Source: Pseudomonas sp. RIT288
Lineage (GTDB): Bacteria > Pseudomonadota > Gammaproteobacteria > Pseudomonadales > Pseudomonadaceae
Reading direction: 5' to 3'
NCBI RefSeq assembly: GCF_000631985.1
Contig: NZ_JFYN01000009.1
Span: 62,001 to 126,000, forward strand
DNA: 64,000 bases
Both the position numbers and the translations under genes were made by a program. The stretch's first letter is position 1; every line of letters begins with the position of its first letter. The notes under the pieces are model-generated. The model was given only the letters and a program-made list of their open reading frames with translations, did no database searches and had not been told where the DNA came from. Below, piece after piece: positions 55,118-62,747 of the stretch.

Positions 55118-55411
55118 TCAGAGGTTGGCGGGGGCGACGAAACCGCAACAGATGTGCAGCGTCAGCCAGCCCTGCTGCGCTTCGATAAACGCGTCCGGTT
55201 CGAATTGGCGCAATGCGATCACACGGTATTCATCCAGGCCGGCGCTGCGTGCCATGAGCTCGGCGTCGAGCCGCGACACAAACGCGCAAATGGCTTTGTC
55301 ACCCGTGCGATTGACGATGCACAGGATGTCTACCGGTCGACGCTGAGGGTTGTCAGAGCCTTAGTTTTTCACCAGGCCATACAGACGCATTGACGCCCGC
55401 AGTCCACTCAT
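55118..55411 (-). pseudogene. 98-codon ORF with in-frame TAA at codon 17, upstream of PAAR
   Basis: From an ATG at 55411 the reading frame gives MSGLRASMRLYGLVKN, a TAA at 55361-55363, and then continues in the same frame with GSDNPQRRPVDILCIVNRTGD and on to LTLHICCGFVAPANL before a stop at 55118-55120. The second part has no good start until a mid-gene GTG. The continuous frame and protein-like composition suggest a gene broken by one nonsense change. It ends 17 bp before the PAAR start. Family not recognised. Confidence 0.5.
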
Positions 55412-55569
55412 CGCCGCTCACTCAGTGACGCAGCGAAGGCTCCACGGGCGTGGAGAAGTTTTGCCAGAAGCATTGCAGGTGTCGTCCGTGAGCGCGCAAA
55501 AATCGCGCGTAGAATGCCGGACTAGAGCGGTGGCAGTAATCAATTCAACATTGGATTGCCATCATGCCC

Positions 55570-56049
55570 TCAGCCTTCGGCAAATTCACGCAACACCTTG
55601 CCATCCATGCGATAGCGCACCCACTCTTCCTGCGGTTGCGCACCGAGGGATTTGTAGAATTCGATGGCCGGGGTGTTCCAGTCCAGCACGCTCCATTCGA
55701 AGCGGCCGCAGTCGTTGTCGCAGGCGATTTTCGCCAGATGCCGCAACAGGGTTTTACCAGCACCGCCTCCGCGTTGCTCGGGGGTGATGTAGAGGTCTTC
55801 GAGGTACAGACAGTTGCTGCCAAGCCACGTCGAATAGCTGAAGAAGAACACCGCAAAACCGATCGGCACACCGTCACGCAGGCAGATCAGGCCGTGGGCG
55901 GTAGCGCCTTCGCCGAACAGGCTGCGCTCGATGTCGGTGACGTTGGCGATCACTTCGTGGCGGGCCTTTTCGAAATCTGCCAGTTCGGTGATGAAGGCGA
56001 GGATTTGCGGCGCATCGCTGGGGGTCGCCGGGCGGATTTCGATCGTCAT
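55570..56049 (-). CDS. GNAT family N-acetyltransferase
   Basis: 159 residues. The acetyl-CoA site is seen in LEDLYITPEQRGGGAGKTLLRHLA. The overall pattern (IRPATPSDAPQILAFITELADFEKA, WLGSNCLYLEDLY, WSVLDWNTPAIEFYKSLGA) is that of the diamine/thialysine acetyltransferase-like subgroup. The ATG at 56049 places the fold at normal distance. The substrate is uncertain, a polyamine or small amine being possible. Confidence 0.87.
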   Translation of the reverse strand: MTIEIRPATPSDAPQILAFITELADFEKARHEVIANVTDIERSLFGEGATAHGLICLRDGVPIGFAVFFFSYSTWLGSNCLYLEDLYITPEQRGGGAGKTLLRHLAKIACDNDCGRFEWSVLDWNTPAIEFYKSLGAQPQEEWVRYRMDGKVLREFAEG

Positions 56050-56130
56050 GGACGGGCCTTGTCGGAAAATGGAAAGCGCCATATTAAGGCCGTGGACGGC
56101 GCTCGTCACATTCCATACCTGGTAGAGAAC

Positions 56131-56226
56131 CTTGTGATGAGGGGATTTATCCGCGATGGGGAGCGCAGCAGCCCTGAAAAATGGGACTGCTTCGCACGCC
56201 ATCGGGGATAAATCCCCTCACCACAG
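56131..56226. repeat. twin REP-like palindrome, type D
   Basis: TGATGAGGGGATTTATCCGC and GGGGATAAATCCCCTCACCA arms with GCAGCAG/CTGCTTCGC inner parts. It lies between the divergent GNAT and HD genes. Confidence 0.8.
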
Positions 56227-56272
56227 AAGTATCATGCGCTTCAAAAATTCGGGTAAGTCTTCAAGGATGCTC

Positions 56273-56941
56273 ATGAACGCCACTGCTTTCGCGCCGCTCA
56301 CCTCACTCGCCGCCGAGTTGCTGCCCCACGCTCTGGAGCCGTGCGACGACGGCGCCCATGACCTCGCGCACCTGCAACGGGTCTGGCACAACGTACGCAC
56401 GTTGCACCAGACAGAAGGCGGCGATCTGCAGGTGTTGCTCGCTGCTGTGCTGCTGCACGACTGCGTGGCTGTCGAGAAGAACTCGCCCCTGCGCGCGCAA
56501 GCTTCGCGTCTGGCAGCGGAAAAAGCCTCCATGGTCCTGGCGAACCTGCACTGGCCCGACAGCACAATCAGCGCCGTCACCCACGCTATCGAAGCCCACA
56601 GTTTCTCCGCCAACATCACCCCACTCACCCTCGAAGCGAAACTGGTCCAGGACGCCGACCGGCTCGACTCGCTGGGCATGCTCGGTGTCGCCCGCACCTT
56701 TTACGTTGCCGGACGCATGGGCAGTGCGTTGTACGACCCGCTCGACCCTGAAGCCAAGGAGCGCGACTACGACGACACACGCTTCTGCCTCGACCACTTT
56801 CAGACAAAACTGCTGCACCTCGCCGACGGTTTCCAGACTGCCACCGGTCAGCGTCTGGCGCAGATCCGTCATCAACGCCTGAAGGGTTTCATGGAGCAGT
56901 TCAAGGAAGAAATCGGTATCGATGCCGCGCCTCGCCAGTAG
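56273..56941 (+). CDS. HD domain phosphohydrolase
   Basis: 222 residues, cytoplasmic. Metal ligands of the HD fold are H33 (AHLQRVWHN), H62-D63 (LLHDC) and a later Asp in VQDADRLDSLG. The arrangement resembles the YedJ/YpgQ group of nucleotide phosphohydrolases; the substrate is not known. The ATG at 56273 has AAGGA six bases upstream. An upstream in-frame extension enters the repeat and is rejected. Confidence 0.88.
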   Translation: MNATAFAPLTSLAAELLPHALEPCDDGAHDLAHLQRVWHNVRTLHQTEGGDLQVLLAAVLLHDCVAVEKNSPLRAQASRLAAEKASMVLANLHWPDSTISAVTHAIEAHSFSANITPLTLEAKLVQDADRLDSLGMLGVARTFYVAGRMGSALYDPLDPEAKERDYDDTRFCLDHFQTKLLHLADGFQTATGQRLAQIRHQRLKGFMEQFKEEIGIDAAPRQ

Positions 56942-57023
56942 ACCGTTCGTCGTTCATCAGGCACCAATCCGATTCAAGAGCAGACCAACGACAGGTAAGG
57001 ATTCCAATCACTGGAGAAGCCCT

Positions 57024-57368
57024 ATGATCCCGTCAAGGTTGACTGCCCTCGTTTTCGCCGCCCTGCTTAGTCCTGCGGTTTTCGCCGCCTCCACTACCGC
57101 AGCGGGCACTGGCCCCACCGACCCGGTTCCACCGCCACGCGCGCCCGCCATCAACAGTGCCCCCGGCATGAACACCGATGGCTCCGGCGTACCCTTGATC
57201 AACCAGCCACCTGCCACTGGCACCGACCCACGCACCCAAGGCAGTGACCCCGGCCGCCAGGGTGGCATGAACACCCCTGACTCCCCCGCCACACCCGATA
57301 ACGCCGGCCCCGGCATCGGCTCGAAAACCACCACTGGTGGTTCGGGTTCCGAGGGCGGCGGCCAGTAG
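57024..57368 (+). CDS. secreted Pro/Gly/Thr-rich protein, unknown function
   Basis: 114 residues. The signal peptide MIPSRLTALVFAALLSPAVFA is followed by an extended, disordered mature part (TGPTDPVPPPRAPAINSAPG, QPPATGTDPRTQGSDPGRQG, a glycine tail), without cysteine or hydrophobic segments. The GGAG ribosome site is 8 bases upstream. It may be a surface or matrix-associated low-complexity protein; no family recognised. First of three small genes before 58.2 kb. Confidence 0.7.
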   Translation: MIPSRLTALVFAALLSPAVFAASTTAAGTGPTDPVPPPRAPAINSAPGMNTDGSGVPLINQPPATGTDPRTQGSDPGRQGGMNTPDSPATPDNAGPGIGSKTTTGGSGSEGGGQ

Positions 57369-57412
57369 TTCGCCGACGCGAGCGTCCTATTCACACCCAT
57401 GAAGAGGTAACC

Positions 57413-57667
57413 ATGAACGTCGATAAAAACCTGGAAAAAGAAGTCCTCACTCGTCTGCTGCACGCCCATCCGAGCGGACTGGGCAAAGAGGTGCTGGACA
57501 ACTATCGCGGTGAGAAAGTGGTGGCCAGCGCCCTCGCCGCCCTGCAGGAGCGCGGACTGATCCACCACGGTCATGTGACCTGCAACGAGGCCGGCGAACA
57601 CTCGTTGAACCTGCCGATCAAGCTCAGTGCGGCTGGGGTTGAAGCAGCGCGAAAGCTTGATGTCTAG
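57413..57667 (+). CDS. small winged-helix-like protein, unknown function
   Basis: 84 residues with GAGGTAACC before the ATG. The pattern VLTRLLHAHPSGLGKEVLDNY, VVASALAALQERGLIHHGHV and LSAAGVEAARKL resembles a compact winged-helix domain with a C-terminal helix. It could be DNA-binding or a protein adaptor. Located 44 bp after the Pro/Gly-rich secreted protein. Confidence 0.7.
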   Translation: MNVDKNLEKEVLTRLLHAHPSGLGKEVLDNYRGEKVVASALAALQERGLIHHGHVTCNEAGEHSLNLPIKLSAAGVEAARKLDV

Positions 57668-57696
57668 AAGCTGTGATTGTGTGAACGCATGATCAT

Positions 57697-57762
57697 GCAG
57701 GAGCTGCTGCAGACTGCGATCTTTCAAGATCAAAAGATCGCAGCCTGCGGCAGCTCCTACAC
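57697..57762. repeat. twin REP-like palindrome, type C (minimal)
   Basis: GCAGGAGCTGCTGCAGACTGCGATCTTTCAA and GATCAAAAGATCGCAGCCTGCGGCAGCTCCTAC arms meet with almost no spacer. It is between two small genes on the same strand. Confidence 0.8.
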
Positions 57763-57795
57763 CCAAACTCATCTACCGATGCAAGGAGAAATCCC

Positions 57796-58176
57796 ATGCC
57801 TCGTGGAAGCAAGGACAAATACACCGCCGAACAGAAGCGCAAGGCCGAACACATCGAAGACAGCTACGAGAAAAAAGGCTTGTCGAAGGATGCAGCCGAA
57901 GCGCGGGCCTGGGCGACGGTCAACAAACAGTCGGGCGGTGGCGAAAAGGCTGGTGGTTCCGGACGCAAGAAACCGGCGAGTGCCAAGTCCAACGATCGCA
58001 AGGAGTCGTCACGACGGGCAGTGGCCAGTCGCGAGGGACATGCGCGTGACGGCAAGGCCTCGCGGGAAACGCAGACTGTCGATAGTTTGCGCAAGGAGGC
58101 GCGAGCGAAGAATATTGCCGGGCGTTCTTCGATGCGCAAGGATGAGTTGATTGCGGCGTTGCGCAAGGCGGGCTAA
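57796..58176 (+). CDS. small basic Rho-N/SAP-like domain protein
   Basis: 126 residues, highly charged. The N-terminal part MPRGSKDKYTAEQKRKAEHIEDSYEKKG...SKDAAEARAWATVNKQSGG is widespread in stress- or plasmid-stabilisation-labelled small proteins. A Lys/Ser/Arg-rich linker follows. The C-terminus VDSLRKEARAKNIAGRSSMRKDELIAALRKA is a Rho N-terminal/SAP-type helix-extended-loop-helix that may bind nucleic acid. AAGGAGAAATCCC precedes the ATG. Confidence 0.8.
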   Translation: MPRGSKDKYTAEQKRKAEHIEDSYEKKGLSKDAAEARAWATVNKQSGGGEKAGGSGRKKPASAKSNDRKESSRRAVASREGHARDGKASRETQTVDSLRKEARAKNIAGRSSMRKDELIAALRKAG

Positions 58177-58206
58177 TCCAGATTATGTGCCGGGCCGTAT
58201 GGCCCC

Positions 58207-58283
58207 TTCGCGAGCAGGCTCGCTCCCACAAAGGGACTCGTGAACGATGCAAATCCGCCTGTGGGAGCAAGCCTGCTCGCGAA
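58207..58283. repeat. twin REP-like palindrome, type B
   Basis: TTCGCGAGCAGGCTCGCTCCCACA and TGTGGGAGCAAGCCTGCTCGCGAA arms. It separates the small-gene run from the convergent PfkB kinase gene. Confidence 0.85.
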
Positions 58284-58292
58284 AGCGATGAA

Positions 58293-59222
58293 TCAGTCGC
58301 CGCACAACTCGCGGATAAACCCATCCACTTCAGCCGCCCCCGGCGCAGTCGCCGGCCCCCACCGCGTTACTGCCAAAGCCGCCGCGGCATTCGCCCGCCG
58401 CGCCGCCTCATGCGCATTCAAACCCTGCGCCAGCCCGGCGACAAACACCCCGGTATGGGCATCACCTGCCCCGTTGCTGTCCACGGCTTTCACAGCAAAG
58501 CCCGGCACATGCCGACGCTCGCCACGCTGCTGAATCCAGCAACCCTGTGGCCCATCGCGCACCACCATCAGCACATCCTTGGGCAGATGATCCGCCAACC
58601 GATCCAGCGCTTGAGCAATGTCAGTCGCCTGGCTAAAGCGCAGCGCCTCGACGCTGTTGCTGGTCCACACATCGATGCGCGGCAGCAGCGCCTGCATCAA
58701 CGGCGAGTCCGGCGACTCGACCAACGGCCCCGGATCGAACACCACGTTGATCGCCTGCGGCAGCGCCAGCGTCCAGTCCAGCAGGCCTTGCGCCTTGCCT
58801 GCATGCAGCAGGCTGTAACCGCTCACATAAACGTAATCGCCCGCCTCGGCGGCCACGCTGTTCAGGTCGTCTTGCGTGACCTCGCCTTCGGCGCCGATAT
58901 AGGAAATGAAACTGCGTTCGGCCGATGAGTCGGTCAGCGCCACGCACAAACCGGTGTCGCGCTGTGCCGGTTGTTCGATGCCGATTTGAATGCCTTCAGC
59001 ATTCATCGCCTGACGCGCCAGATCACCAAAACGCCCAGTGCCGTGGCGACCGAGATAGACCACTGGCAAACCATTACGCACGGCAGCCGCCATCACGTTG
59101 AAACCGCCGCCAGCCTCGAAAGCGGCAGACTGCGCCAACACATCGCCACCGATTTGCGGCAACTGATCCACGGCCATGACCAGGTCGATGATGACCTGGC
59201 CGGTGTGCAACATCTTAGGCAT
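58293..59222 (-). CDS. PfkB family carbohydrate or nucleoside kinase
   Basis: 309 residues, ribokinase-like fold. The substrate-binding GGGFNVMAAA near residue 46 and the C-terminal signature DSNGAGDAHTG with its catalytic Asp are intact. The GxGxxD-type nucleotide loop VVRDGPQGCWI is present. The ATG at 59222 overlaps the end of the NCS1 permease gene by 8 bp, so the pair is coupled. Together with the ADP-ribosylglycohydrolase-fold gene this suggests phosphorylation of a nucleoside or of ribose released from one. Sequence alone does not choose between ribokinase, pseudouridine kinase or inosine kinase types. Confidence 0.88.
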   Translation of the reverse strand: MPKMLHTGQVIIDLVMAVDQLPQIGGDVLAQSAAFEAGGGFNVMAAAVRNGLPVVYLGRHGTGRFGDLARQAMNAEGIQIGIEQPAQRDTGLCVALTDSSAERSFISYIGAEGEVTQDDLNSVAAEAGDYVYVSGYSLLHAGKAQGLLDWTLALPQAINVVFDPGPLVESPDSPLMQALLPRIDVWTSNSVEALRFSQATDIAQALDRLADHLPKDVLMVVRDGPQGCWIQQRGERRHVPGFAVKAVDSNGAGDAHTGVFVAGLAQGLNAHEAARRANAAAALAVTRWGPATAPGAAEVDGFIRELCGD

Positions 59223-60681
59223 GAGCATTCTCGATTTGCGCAGCACGGCGATCTTTCGCCCCGCCGAGAACCAGGTAAATGCCACCGGCCACCACGAAGG
59301 TCACGATCCAGCCCAGACCGTTGTGGCCCAACCAGGAGTCGGACAACAAGCCCTTGAACCAGACGTTCTCGGCGGTGGTGCCGATGGTGGTGAAACCGAA
59401 GCCGAGCACGATGGCAATCGCCCACGCGCCGAACGCGCGCCACTCGATGCCACCGCGATACCAGTAGGCGCTGCTCGGGCTGACATCGAGCAGGTCTTTG
59501 GGGCTGTAGTAATGACGGTGAAGCAGGTCGACCACGAAGATCCCGACCCACGCAGTGATCGGCACCGCCAGCAGGGAAATGAAGGTAATGAACGGGCCGT
59601 AGAAGCTGTCGGCGATCAGCATGAAATAGATCGAACCGGCGAAGATCGCCACGATGTCGACCACCACCGCGTAGACACGTTTGACCTTGAGGCCGAGGGT
59701 CAGCGTGGTCAAACCGGCGGAGTACACCGAGAGGTTATTCGACAGCAGCAGACCGCCGAACGCGGTGATCAGGTACGGCACAGCCATCCACGTCGGCAGC
59801 ATGTCGCGGATCGCCACGATCGGATCTGTCGCCGATGCCAGATCGTTGTTGCCCACCGACAGCAGGCCGCCGAGGGTAATCAGCAGCACCAGCGGAATCC
59901 CCGCGCCGAACGCCGCCGAAGCGACCAGCCGTACAGCCTTGACGCTGCGGTGCTGATAGCGCGACATGTCCGCACCGGCGTTGGCCCAGCCGATCCCGGT
60001 ACCGGCAGCCATGGTGCCGATGCCGATGATCATCGCGCTCATTGGCGCCGGTGTAGCGTTGAACACTGCGCTCCAGTCGATGGTGGCGCAGAGGAAGCCG
60101 CCAACCAGAATGTTCAGCGCGCCGAACACGTAGGTCGCCCACTTCTGGATCACCAGCAAGGTGGCGTGACCGAGGCCGGAAACCGACAGGGTCAGCAGCA
60201 CGAAAATCGCGATGAAGATCAATGTCAGCAGCGGTGCACTCTTCGCTTCAACCGGCGAGCCGAACAGGATCGAACACAGCGACAGCAGCACGAATGCCGC
60301 GGTGGTGGTGTTGACGGTTTCCCAACCCAGACGCGACATCAGCGAGACCAGCGTCGGGCCGATATTGCCGCGTACGCCGAAGATCGCCCGGGATAAGGTC
60401 AGACTCGGCGCACGGCCACGGCGGCCGGCAATCGAGATGATCCCGACCACGGCGAACGAACCGGCGGCGCCGACGATGGCAACGATGATCGCCTGCCAGA
60501 TCGCCAGCCCGCGAAACGCCACCAGCGTGGCGCCCAACGGCAGTCCGAGAATGGAAATGTTGGCGGCAAACCAGACCCAGAACAGCTGCAACGGATGACC
60601 GTTGCACTCGGCTTCCGGCACCGGCTCGATCCCCCGGGTTTCCAGTTGCCCGGCACCTTGCCCGGCGTTTGATGAACTCAT
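59215..60681 (-). CDS. NCS1 family (purine/cytosine-type) permease
   Basis: 488 residues and about twelve hydrophobic segments. The early RGIEPVPEAECNGHPLQLFWVWFAANISILGLPLG is the NCS1 signature of cytosine- or allantoin-permease-like carriers, with GWANAGADMSRYQ and LIFIAIFVLLTLSVSG further on. It presumably imports a nucleobase or nucleoside for the kinase and glycohydrolase encoded in the same unit. No nucleobase deaminase is adjacent, which argues against simple cytosine uptake. The N-terminus MSSSNAGQGAG follows AGGAGCACTGTTC. Confidence 0.9.
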   Translation of the reverse strand: MSSSNAGQGAGQLETRGIEPVPEAECNGHPLQLFWVWFAANISILGLPLGATLVAFRGLAIWQAIIVAIVGAAGSFAVVGIISIAGRRGRAPSLTLSRAIFGVRGNIGPTLVSLMSRLGWETVNTTTAAFVLLSLCSILFGSPVEAKSAPLLTLIFIAIFVLLTLSVSGLGHATLLVIQKWATYVFGALNILVGGFLCATIDWSAVFNATPAPMSAMIIGIGTMAAGTGIGWANAGADMSRYQHRSVKAVRLVASAAFGAGIPLVLLITLGGLLSVGNNDLASATDPIVAIRDMLPTWMAVPYLITAFGGLLLSNNLSVYSAGLTTLTLGLKVKRVYAVVVDIVAIFAGSIYFMLIADSFYGPFITFISLLAVPITAWVGIFVVDLLHRHYYSPKDLLDVSPSSAYWYRGGIEWRAFGAWAIAIVLGFGFTTIGTTAENVWFKGLLSDSWLGHNGLGWIVTFVVAGGIYLVLGGAKDRRAAQIENAHA

Positions 60682-60740
60682 GAACAGTGCTCCTGTTTGC
60701 CATTCTTGTGTTTATGGGCAATTCAATAACCCGCACATCT

Positions 60741-60843
60741 CCTGTAGGAGCTGCCGCAGGCTGCGATCTTTTGATCTTGATTTTCCGGCTGCCTGAAGAC
60801 TGCTGAAGATCAAAAGATCGCAGCCTTCGGCAGCTCCTACACG
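60741..60843. repeat. twin REP-like palindrome, type C
   Basis: CCTGTAGGAGCTGCCGCAGG arm and GATCAAAAGATCGCAGCCTTCGGCAGCTCC arm around a 35-nt centre. It lies inside the four-gene unit, between the glycohydrolase-like gene and the permease. Confidence 0.85.
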
Positions 60844-60849
60844 GGGTCC

Positions 60850-61848
60850 TCAGCGTAAAGTGAGGAGTCCTTTCACCAACGGTTCAAGCTCCAGATGATT
60901 GACCGCCTTGACCGTGGCAATCATCGGCGCCGGCCAGCTCTCAAGGCCCAGGCAGGCCCCGAGCATGGCGCCAAGAATCGCCGCGATGGTGTCAGTGTCG
61001 CCGCCAAGGCTGGCGGCCATGCACAACGCATCGAACGCGCTCATCTCGCCAACGGCCACTTGCTGCGCCAGGGCGAACGAGACCACCACCGATTCCTGCG
61101 ATGCCACCGAAGTGCCGATCACGTCGTACAGCAGATCCGCCAGCAGCGCCTTGTCACTGTCGACACTGATGGTTCGCGCCCAACTGATGCGCGAGGCGAT
61201 GCGACCGCCGGCCACCCAGTGACCATGTGCCTCGGCCTGTTGCGCAATCTGCTGACCGAGGTTCAGCGCCTCGCCCAGATCCATGCCGTTGATCCCGGCC
61301 GAAACCACCGCCGCCACCGCCGCCGCGCTGGAAATCCCCAGCGTGGTGTTGTGGGTGACCTGACAGGCCTGCACCACGGCCGCGATGAAACGTTCGGGAT
61401 CGGCGACGTTTGCGGCAATGCCCACCGGAGTGATGCGCATCGCCGCGCCGTTGGTGGTGCCGTAACGCCCGGCCTCCTCCGGCGAGTGGCCGGCGAGAAT
61501 CATTTCAATGGCGCGTTTGGTCGATGGTCCGAGCAGATCCTGCGAACCCTTGGCCTGCATTTCCGCTTCCCATTCGATCAGTCGTTGGGCGAGGACTGCC
61601 GGTTCGATCCGGCCCTTGCCTTCGACCAGCAACTGACCGACCAGAATCGCCTGTTCGGTGTCGTCGGTGATCGAGCCTTTGGGCATGTTGGCGGCGATCG
61701 GTTGCAGAGGACCGGCGTCCTGCAAATCAGTGATTTTGCCGAAGCGGGTCTTGATCGTTTCGCGGTTCAGCGATTGCGTCGGCATGCCCAGCGCGTCACC
61801 GAGGGCCAGGCCATAAAACGCACCAAGGGCACGGTCGAGCGCGGTCAT
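60850..61848 (-). CDS. ADP-ribosylglycohydrolase-fold protein (DraG-like)
   Basis: 332 residues, all-helical. The metal site is seen as SITDDTEQA (T61-D62-D63) and as the C-terminal SLGGDTDTIAAILGAMLGA. GLALGDALGMPTQ opens the fold. This family splits the N-glycosidic bond of ADP-ribosyl groups, and some members act on other ribosyl compounds. Here, beside a permease and a PfkB kinase, it is more likely a catabolic N-ribosyl hydrolase than a protein de-modifier. The ATG overlaps the GntR stop (ATGA, 4 bp). Confidence 0.88.
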   Translation of the reverse strand: MTALDRALGAFYGLALGDALGMPTQSLNRETIKTRFGKITDLQDAGPLQPIAANMPKGSITDDTEQAILVGQLLVEGKGRIEPAVLAQRLIEWEAEMQAKGSQDLLGPSTKRAIEMILAGHSPEEAGRYGTTNGAAMRITPVGIAANVADPERFIAAVVQACQVTHNTTLGISSAAAVAAVVSAGINGMDLGEALNLGQQIAQQAEAHGHWVAGGRIASRISWARTISVDSDKALLADLLYDVIGTSVASQESVVVSFALAQQVAVGEMSAFDALCMAASLGGDTDTIAAILGAMLGACLGLESWPAPMIATVKAVNHLELEPLVKGLLTLR

Positions 61849-62558
61849 TTCGTTTCTCCAAATTGCAGGTGCAGGCGGAAATGCACCGGGTCGAGCAGGC
61901 TTTCGACCTGCTCCATGAAACGGTTCTGCCGGTCGTAGGTGGTACGCAGGGCCTTGAGGAACACGGTTCCCACCGGGCGCCCGAGCAGCTCAGCGTCTTC
62001 GGCATTCAGCGGTTCGGCGCCGATCCACTGATCACCGCGCTCGCCGATGTAGCCGTAGGCCGCCAGGGTGATGGTCAGCGAGTTGTCGATCAGACCGACG
62101 CGCGGCAGGCTTTCCAGGCCGCCGGTGGCCGGCATCAAAGAGCGTTCGAGGGACACCAGCGTGCCGTCGTTGGCGCGGCGACGGCGGTCGAGGGTGATGA
62201 ATTGGTCAGTGCCGAAGCGCGAAAGCAGATCGGGACGCGTCACCGCTTCCAGACGCAACACTTCGGTGTTGATCAGCGCCCCGCTGTCGGCCAAGGCCTG
62301 CGCCCAGCCACTGCGCTGGTCGAGCGCGACACCGTCGAAAGTGACGATGGAGCCGACCCCGCTCTGCGTAGCGATGTAATTGCGCCGCTTCAGTTCAGCC
62401 AGCGCTTCGCGCAACGTGCCACGGCTGACGTTGAATTCCTGAGCCAACTGATGCTCGCCGGGCAACAGAAAGCCGTCCTCCATGAGGCCGCTTTCGATGC
62501 GCCGGACGAGTTCGTCGACCACCCGTTGTTTCTTGTCAAATCGTACCTGTCTAATCAT
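61845..62558 (-). CDS. GntR family regulator (HutC/UTRA type)
   Basis: 237 residues. The N-terminal winged helix (RRIESGLMEDGFLLPGEHQLAQEFNVSRGTLREALAELKRR) is followed by a UTRA ligand domain ending in the FRLHLQFG strand. First gene of the unit with the glycohydrolase, permease and kinase, hence an autogenous local repressor. The start is unclear: the ATG at 62558 and a TTG two codons earlier both lack a ribosome site. The first codons overlap a TGTACATGATTAGACA dyad-like element that could be its operator. Confidence 0.85.
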   Translation of the reverse strand: MIRQVRFDKKQRVVDELVRRIESGLMEDGFLLPGEHQLAQEFNVSRGTLREALAELKRRNYIATQSGVGSIVTFDGVALDQRSGWAQALADSGALINTEVLRLEAVTRPDLLSRFGTDQFITLDRRRRANDGTLVSLERSLMPATGGLESLPRVGLIDNSLTITLAAYGYIGERGDQWIGAEPLNAEDAELLGRPVGTVFLKALRTTYDRQNRFMEQVESLLDPVHFRLHLQFGETK

Positions 62559-62642
62559 GTACAAAGTGATACCCGAAACGGGCGTGAACGGGCAAGGAGA
62601 ATTTAGGAGATCAGACGGAAGGCGGGGGGACAGATGCGGTTC

Positions 62643-62735
62643 CTTGTGGGAGCGAGCCTGCTCGCGAAGACGTCGGGTCAGTCAATATTTCGGCGACTGA
62701 TTCAGCGCTTTCGCGAGCAGGCTCGCTCCCACAAG
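62643..62735. repeat. twin REP-like palindrome, type B
   Basis: CTTGTGGGAGCGAGCCTGCTCGCGAA and TTCGCGAGCAGGCTCGCTCCCACAAG arms. It follows araH and separates it from the GntR-led unit on the same strand. Confidence 0.88.
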
Positions 62736-62747
62736 GATGAGAGGGTG

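Noticed and set aside
33792..62735. CRISPR array or attachment sites suggested by repeated palindromes
   Set aside because: The units are scattered singly across genes, with no regular spacers, no cas genes and no integrase. They fit REP-type elements.
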